Part shown: positions 60,291-64,000 of the stretch, piece after piece
Position numbering within the stretch: position 1 is the stretch's first letter
Layout: every line of letters begins with the position of its first letter
Assembly: GCA_964393835.1 (NCBI GenBank)
Contig: CAYMUN010000003.1
Location: 11,334-75,333 of the forward strand
DNA length: 64,000 nucleotides
Source of the DNA: CAYMUN01 sp964393835
GTDB taxonomy: Bacteria > Patescibacteriota > Saccharimonadia > Saccharimonadales > UBA4665
Reading direction: 5' to 3'
Program-made: the position numbers and the translations under genes
The notes under the pieces: model-generated
Told to the model about the DNA's origin: nothing
What the model saw: the letters and a program-made list of their open reading frames with translations, nothing else
Databases searched by the model: none

Positions 60291-61718
60291 CTACTCGTAA
60301 CGCAAAGCTTCAACGGGATCGAGCTTGGCAGCACGGGAGGCTGGATAGAGACCGGCCAACATACCGATGAGCGTGGCGATGCCGATGACGGTCAGCACTA
60401 GCCATAGTGGCAGGCCGATGATATTGCTGGCTTTGACGCCCTGACTAACGAGTTGTTTGTTGACGAAGATGTTGGCAACTTTGGTAAGGCCGAAACCGAC
60501 CAACACGCCGACTATTCCGCCCCATAAACCAAGCATCGAGGCTTCAAAAGTGAACAAAGCGCGCACGGTTGAACGTTTGGCACCGACAGCGCGCATAACA
60601 CCGATCTCGCGGGTTCGTTCCAGGATGGCCATAATCATAGTGTTGACGACACCGATAGCGGCCACAACCAGCGCAATACCACCAATGCCGCCCAGCACCA
60701 GACCCATGATATTAAAGATCGTTAATTGTTGTTGGATTGATTGTTTGGCATCGGCCGCGCCAACCCCAAACGTGCGGATTTGGGCAGCCACGGCCGGAGC
60801 ATTTTTACTGATGTCGGCCTTGACGATCAGGCTGCCGTAACCCTGTTGGTCAAGCTGGCTGGTGGTCTGCAGTATGAGGTGCTGAGTTGGCGGCGGGCAA
60901 TAAATGCCTTGGTGGCAAGGCGTTTGAACGGTGGTAGGATCTTGTTGGTAACTGCGCATTTGCTCCATGCCGAGCATCCAGTCGAGCGGCACGCGAATGG
61001 TGGCCGATGAATTGTCACCAGTCTCGATGACGCCAACGATTTTAGCCATCAAGGTGGTGGTTTGCTGTTGGTTAGAGTCGGGCTGATTGTTGCACGGGCT
61101 GCTGCACTGCTGTGGCGGTTGAACCTTGGCGCCGACGCCGCTATAACCGGGTCGAGTTTCCAGGCTGACGGTTTGTCCGACCAGCTGCTGGTACTTATTT
61201 TTGAAGCCAAATTTGTCGGCGTAGTCGGCGGTGACGGTGATAACGCCAGTTTTATCGGCTGGGCCGATGTCGCGGCCGGCTAGCACCACGCTGGTGATAA
61301 TGCCGTTGGCGTCGTAGGCGGTGATTTGCTGAGTGCTTAACTTTTTGGCACCCAGGCTAATAGCTTGAATGTTGCCGTCATTGATAACGCGGGCTGCACC
61401 AACGACGTGCGGCACGGCCTTAATTTTGTCGGTTAGGGCGTCGGTAATTTTGACACAGCCCTCGCCGCAAGGTCCGCCACTACTGTGCTGGGCGTCGTTA
61501 AAGTCGCTAATGTCGGCTTTGCGCGACACGGCGACTTGTTCTAATAGGCCACTCTGCTCTACCTGGCTCAAAAAGAAGCCTTTGGCACCAGTGACAAGCG
61601 CTAGCATGATTGTCACGCTGGTAGCGCCGATGACTACCGCAAAAATGGTCAGAGCGCTGCGTAGTTTCTGGCGGCGAATATTGCGGAACGCCAGTCGTAA
61701 GTAGTCGCTGAATTTCAC
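60291..61718 (-). CDS. ABC permease, MacB/FtsX type, with Cys-containing external domain
   Basis: 475 aa. The N-terminal helix (SALTIFAVVIGATSVTIMLAL) is followed by an external domain of about 300 residues and three C-terminal FtsX helices. The conserved ERTREIGVMRAVGAKRSTV and ending PASRAAKLDPVEALRYE are present. The external domain carries paired cysteines (GGPCGEGCVK, QQCSSPCNN, TPCHQGIYCPP) and a Gln/Asn-rich stretch, unlike the first permease at 15.5 kb. The GTG start overlaps the ATPase stop (GTGA). Substrate unknown. Confidence 0.9.
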   Translation of the reverse strand: MKFSDYLRLAFRNIRRQKLRSALTIFAVVIGATSVTIMLALVTGAKGFFLSQVEQSGLLEQVAVSRKADISDFNDAQHSSGGPCGEGCVKITDALTDKIKAVPHVVGAARVINDGNIQAISLGAKKLSTQQITAYDANGIITSVVLAGRDIGPADKTGVITVTADYADKFGFKNKYQQLVGQTVSLETRPGYSGVGAKVQPPQQCSSPCNNQPDSNQQQTTTLMAKIVGVIETGDNSSATIRVPLDWMLGMEQMRSYQQDPTTVQTPCHQGIYCPPPTQHLILQTTSQLDQQGYGSLIVKADISKNAPAVAAQIRTFGVGAADAKQSIQQQLTIFNIMGLVLGGIGGIALVVAAIGVVNTMIMAILERTREIGVMRAVGAKRSTVRALFTFEASMLGLWGGIVGVLVGFGLTKVANIFVNKQLVSQGVKASNIIGLPLWLVLTVIGIATLIGMLAGLYPASRAAKLDPVEALRYE

Positions 61719-62413
61719 GAGCCATGCCTTTCGCTAATTTTGCCGTCGCGGATCTGGATTCGTCGCCCAGCCTGGCGGGCAATGGTCTCGTCGTGAGTAA
61801 TAATCAGCAGGGTAATCCCCTCTTTATTAAGATCATGTAGTAGTTGCATAATCTCGGTACCCTTCGCCGAGTCCAGGTTGCCGGTCGGCTCGTCAGCAAT
61901 GATAATCTTGGGCTGAATCGCCAGTGCTCGAGCAATCGCCACTCGCTGGCGTTGGCCACCTGACAGCTGGCTGGGCTTGTGTTTGAGCCGATCACCCAAA
62001 CCCACCGCTTCCAAACACTGCTTGGCGCGCGCTTTACGATCTTTGTTCTTCATGCGGGCGAACACCAAAGGTAACATAACATTTTCCAGTGCGGTGTTTG
62101 TGCCTTGTAGGTTAAACGATTGAAAAATAAAGCCGACATTTTGGTTACGGTAGGTCGACAGCTTGTTGTCGCGAGTGTGGGCCAATTCGTTGCCATCGAC
62201 GACTACCGAGCCACTGTTGGGATGATCCAGCCCGCCAATGATGTTGGCCAGTGTCGTCTTGCCTGAGCCCGACGGCCCCGTGATCGCGATAAACTCGCCA
62301 GCACTCACCGACAAATTAACATGATCCAGGGCATTCAGCACCTCATCACCAAGCTTGAAGGTTTTTACGACGTCATGTAGTTCTATAAGTGCGGCCATAG
62401 CGGTGAGCGCCAT
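61715..62413 (-). CDS. ABC transporter ATP-binding protein, MacB/LolD type
   Basis: 232 aa from ATG 62413; ATG 62398 (MAALIELHDVVKTF) is an equally likely start and matches the family N-terminus better. Walker A TGPSGSGKTT, Q-loop FIFQSFNLQGTNT, signature LSGGQRQRVAIARALA, Walker B IIIADEPTGNLDSA, and ITHDETIA are all canonical, unlike the altered signature helix of the ATPase at 14.6 kb. It energises the coupled permease. Confidence 0.93.
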   Translation of the reverse strand: MALTAMAALIELHDVVKTFKLGDEVLNALDHVNLSVSAGEFIAITGPSGSGKTTLANIIGGLDHPNSGSVVVDGNELAHTRDNKLSTYRNQNVGFIFQSFNLQGTNTALENVMLPLVFARMKNKDRKARAKQCLEAVGLGDRLKHKPSQLSGGQRQRVAIARALAIQPKIIIADEPTGNLDSAKGTEIMQLLHDLNKEGITLLIITHDETIARQAGRRIQIRDGKISERHGS

Positions 62414-62513
62414 TCTTTGCTAATCAATTAATCTAAGCATAGGCGGTTTTGCAATGTAAAACAACAGTTTCTTTAACGATGATTGAGGCCAAACAATACT
62501 GAAGTAAAGTTCG

Positions 62514-62539
62514 TGGCTCCCGCTAATAGATGAATTTCG
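62514..62539 (+). repeat. Left copy of 26-bp imperfect direct repeat
   Basis: Begins TGGCTCCCGCTAATAGATGA and ends ATTTCG. It matches 23 of 26 positions with 63861-63886. The two copies bracket the winged-helix gene at 62558-63820. Confidence 0.7.
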
Positions 62540-62557
62540 AACTTGCAGGTCACGGAG

Positions 62558-63820
62558 CTAACCGAGCTGAAAGTATTTATCGCCCTCTGGAGTTTCTTGA
62601 GTTGCGATTCCGCCTAAATTTACAAAACGGCCCAGATAGTTTCGTATTGTTGCTCGGTCAAGATTAAGATCTTGTTCCAAGAGTGCATCTTGCACTTCGC
62701 GAATACTAAGCGGTGCGGTGGCACTGCCTACAACTGATTTAATAGCGTTTAGGCCTTTTTGCTGGCCATCGGGGAGTCTCTTTAAGCCAACAGAATCTTT
62801 GCGTGCCTTAGCGATTAGATAGTTCACCATGTCATAATCACCCATAATCAACTCTAATTTTTCACGACCTTCAGAAAGATATTTAGTAGTTGGCTTTTCG
62901 ACGCCCTCGATAGCCCGCAATAAGTTGTCGATTACTATTAGCTGTTGCTCGGTTGCCCAGACTGCTTCCCGCGTGTTCTCTCCCTCGACATCTCTACTTG
63001 ACTTTAATACTTTCCGTATATTCGCTAGCTGATTCGTCTTATTAGATACCTTTTTGATAAGTGCAGTTTTATCGGCAGTATAACCGTAATCTGCGATTAG
63101 TTTCGACGCAATCTGGGCGTTGTTAACTGGTTCATCCGAGGTTTTGAAATGTCGTTGAAGGACATCAGCTACATCAAATAATAGTTGGCTGCCAACATCT
63201 CTACGTAGTTTAACCTCAGCCAGACCTGGCTCAGCAGTGTACGTAACGGTTGACTTACCCCGACCACTCGATTCACGCTGGATAATATCGTTAACTGCCA
63301 AATCTTCAGCGACTGAGCCCACCGCACTTATCTTTATGCCAAGTAATGACCCGAGCTTGGACATGGGTGTTTTTACGCCATCGGTATCTCTCAGAACTCG
63401 CATGATTTCAATGCGACGCTGACATGGACGCACTCCGCTAGCAGAGTTCGTCTGGGTAGGGCCGTGGAAGTCGGCTAGAGACTGCTCTTCATCTAACGAA
63501 ACGACAAGCAAATGACCGAGTAAAGGCAGTGCTAATTTCTTACCAAGATCGTTTATTGCATACGCTAATGGTTCGACTGTTGACTTCGCAACCACGCCAA
63601 CAGTCGCAAAGGTTTCACAGTAACTGAAAGGGGTTTGAACTGCCACGTCCCAAGCGGGTGTCTCGCCTTGTAGGCTGAGTGTCTTACTGTGCAAAGGGCT
63701 TGCAGTATAACCCACGTCATCTCTCATGAGGCCAAAAACTAGGCCTTTCATTTCATTGTTACCTATGCCAGCGATCACATCGTATAGTTGTGGAGGTGAC
63801 AGGGAATCCGGAGTGTTCAT
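62558..63820 (-). CDS. Multi-winged-helix DNA-binding protein, accessory
   Basis: 420 aa from ATG 63820; an open frame to 63889 would extend through the palindromic promoter and is unlikely. Three winged-helix-like regions are suggested: residues about 5-100, 125-195 (RRIEIMRVLRDTDG, SKLGSLLGIKISAVGSVAEDLAVND, then a basic RGKSTVTYT wing) and the C-terminus (SIREVQDALLEQ, LDRATIRNYLGRFVNLGGI). A helical middle region resembles a dimerisation segment. No enzyme motif was found. TATTTT is 6 nt before the ATG and overlaps a perfect palindrome, suggesting autoregulation. AT-richer than its neighbours and flanked by direct repeats, so probably acquired. Confidence 0.68.
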   Translation of the reverse strand: MNTPDSLSPPQLYDVIAGIGNNEMKGLVFGLMRDDVGYTASPLHSKTLSLQGETPAWDVAVQTPFSYCETFATVGVVAKSTVEPLAYAINDLGKKLALPLLGHLLVVSLDEEQSLADFHGPTQTNSASGVRPCQRRIEIMRVLRDTDGVKTPMSKLGSLLGIKISAVGSVAEDLAVNDIIQRESSGRGKSTVTYTAEPGLAEVKLRRDVGSQLLFDVADVLQRHFKTSDEPVNNAQIASKLIADYGYTADKTALIKKVSNKTNQLANIRKVLKSSRDVEGENTREAVWATEQQLIVIDNLLRAIEGVEKPTTKYLSEGREKLELIMGDYDMVNYLIAKARKDSVGLKRLPDGQQKGLNAIKSVVGSATAPLSIREVQDALLEQDLNLDRATIRNYLGRFVNLGGIATQETPEGDKYFQLG

Positions 63821-63826
63821 AAATAT

Positions 63827-63850
63827 AAAATACCACAAAAAGTGGTATTT
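63827..63850 (-). promoter_or_regulatory. Promoter and palindromic operator of the winged-helix gene
   Basis: Perfect inverted repeat AAATACCAC (63828-63836), AAAAA, GTGGTATTT (63842-63850). On the minus strand its ATG-proximal arm runs into TATTTT (63832-63827), which is 6 nt (ATATTT) from the ATG. A dimeric winged-helix protein binding here would occlude its own -10. Confidence 0.6.
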
Positions 63851-63860
63851 GTAAATGGCT

Positions 63861-63886
63861 TGGCTCCCGCTATTAGATGAGCTTCG
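63861..63886 (+). repeat. Right copy of 26-bp imperfect direct repeat
   Basis: Begins TGGCTCCCGCTATTAGATGA and ends GCTTCG; 23 of 26 positions match 62514-62539. It lies 40 bp upstream of the winged-helix gene start. Confidence 0.7.
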
Positions 63887-63914
63887 CAACTTTGAAGCAA
63901 ATGACCCAAGTCAT

Positions 63915-64000
63915 TTAACCGTCGGCTCTGGGCAGACCTAAACCTACAGCGTCAAACTCTTGCCAAGCAAACTCAATCCAGCGATCTGTTTGTTCCACGC
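63915..64000 (-). CDS. C-terminal end of a gene cut by the right edge
   Basis: Open minus-strand frame entering from the right edge and ending at a TAA (63915-63917). The last 27 residues read VEQTDRWIEFAWQEF then DAVGLGLPRADG. Amino acid composition looks like real protein and the strand agrees with the next gene. Too short to identify. Confidence 0.4.
   Translation of the reverse strand, partial: VEQTDRWIEFAWQEFDAVGLGLPRADG

Noticed and set aside
62514..62560. tRNA-like 3' end in the 26-bp repeat (GTTCGAA and a terminal CCA on the minus strand)
   Set aside because: Distance from the TTCGA loop to the CCA is 28 nt rather than 23 and no acceptor partner exists; not a tRNA.
63855..63941. 28-codon plus-strand frame starting in the right direct repeat
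   Set aside because: Overlaps the 3' end of the opposite partial gene and has no ribosome site; kept only as a repeat.
1..64000. Recoded TGA (Gly) as in SR1 or Gracilibacteria
   Set aside because: Many genes end at TGA inside ATGA or GTGA overlaps with the next gene (purF/purN, pyrF/pyrE, fbp/aldolase), so TGA is a stop here.
1..64000. CRISPR arrays, insertion sequences, riboswitches and rRNA
   Set aside because: No regularly spaced repeats, transposase motifs, recognisable aptamer cores or rRNA sequence were found on either strand.

Overview
This window reads as a chromosomal segment of a Patescibacteria (CPR) bacterium, most probably an environmental Saccharibacteria (TM7)-like lineage. 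The grounds are very compact genes with many ATGA, GTGA and TAATG overlaps, a membrane-anchored ClpC-like ATPase behind a small conserved membrane protein, DUF3048, PEGA and sortase surface proteins, and a MarP-like protease beside VKOR. The lineage call is inference from gene content. TGA is clearly a stop codon (for example purF ends GCA-TGA inside the purN start), so the SR1/Gracilibacteria code does not apply. No mobile element, CRISPR array or rRNA was seen.

Layout. Positions 1-14.4 kb hold a truncated sensor kinase, DUF3048, gltX, a PEGA/propeller protein, a sortase, tRNA-Leu(CAA), a TauE/SafE permease, a putative NAD(P)HX dehydratase, a HAD phosphatase, exonuclease III, pyrH and the ClpC-like ATPase. 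Positions 14.4-22.7 kb hold tRNA-Ser(GGA), a MacB/LolD-type ABC pair, then on the minus strand purA, glucose-6-phosphate dehydrogenase, a MarP-like protease, VKOR and an NRAMP-related transporter. Positions 21.4-49.4 kb are the core of the window: prs, all genes for UMP synthesis (carA, carB, pyrB, pyrC, pyrD, pyrF, pyrE, with pyrH further left) and all genes from PRPP to IMP and AMP (purF, purD, purN, purL, purM, purK, purE, purC, purB, purH, purA). They lie on alternating strands as several short operons. An arginase and a divergent pair of unknown genes are embedded among them.

Positions 49.4-62.4 kb hold a secreted cysteine-containing protein in the purH operon, a kinase / SpoIIAA-like / response regulator operon, an ABC exporter followed by FBPase and class I aldolase, a tiny acidic His/Gly-rich protein with its own promoter and terminator, cyclopropane fatty acid synthase, an M20 carbamoylase-like amidohydrolase, a VOC protein and a second MacB/LolD pair. 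From 62.5 kb to the right edge there is an AT-richer accessory gene, a multi-winged-helix protein with a palindrome over its own promoter, flanked by 26-bp imperfect direct repeats.

Functionally, FBPase, aldolase and G6PD could supply hexose and pentose phosphate, Prs makes PRPP, and the two nucleotide pathways consume it. A CPR cell with this set would be autonomous for UMP and IMP/AMP, unlike most described relatives. Many genes carry a -10-like hexamer only 6-8 nt before the start codon, often with an extended TGn motif, which suggests widespread leaderless mRNAs.
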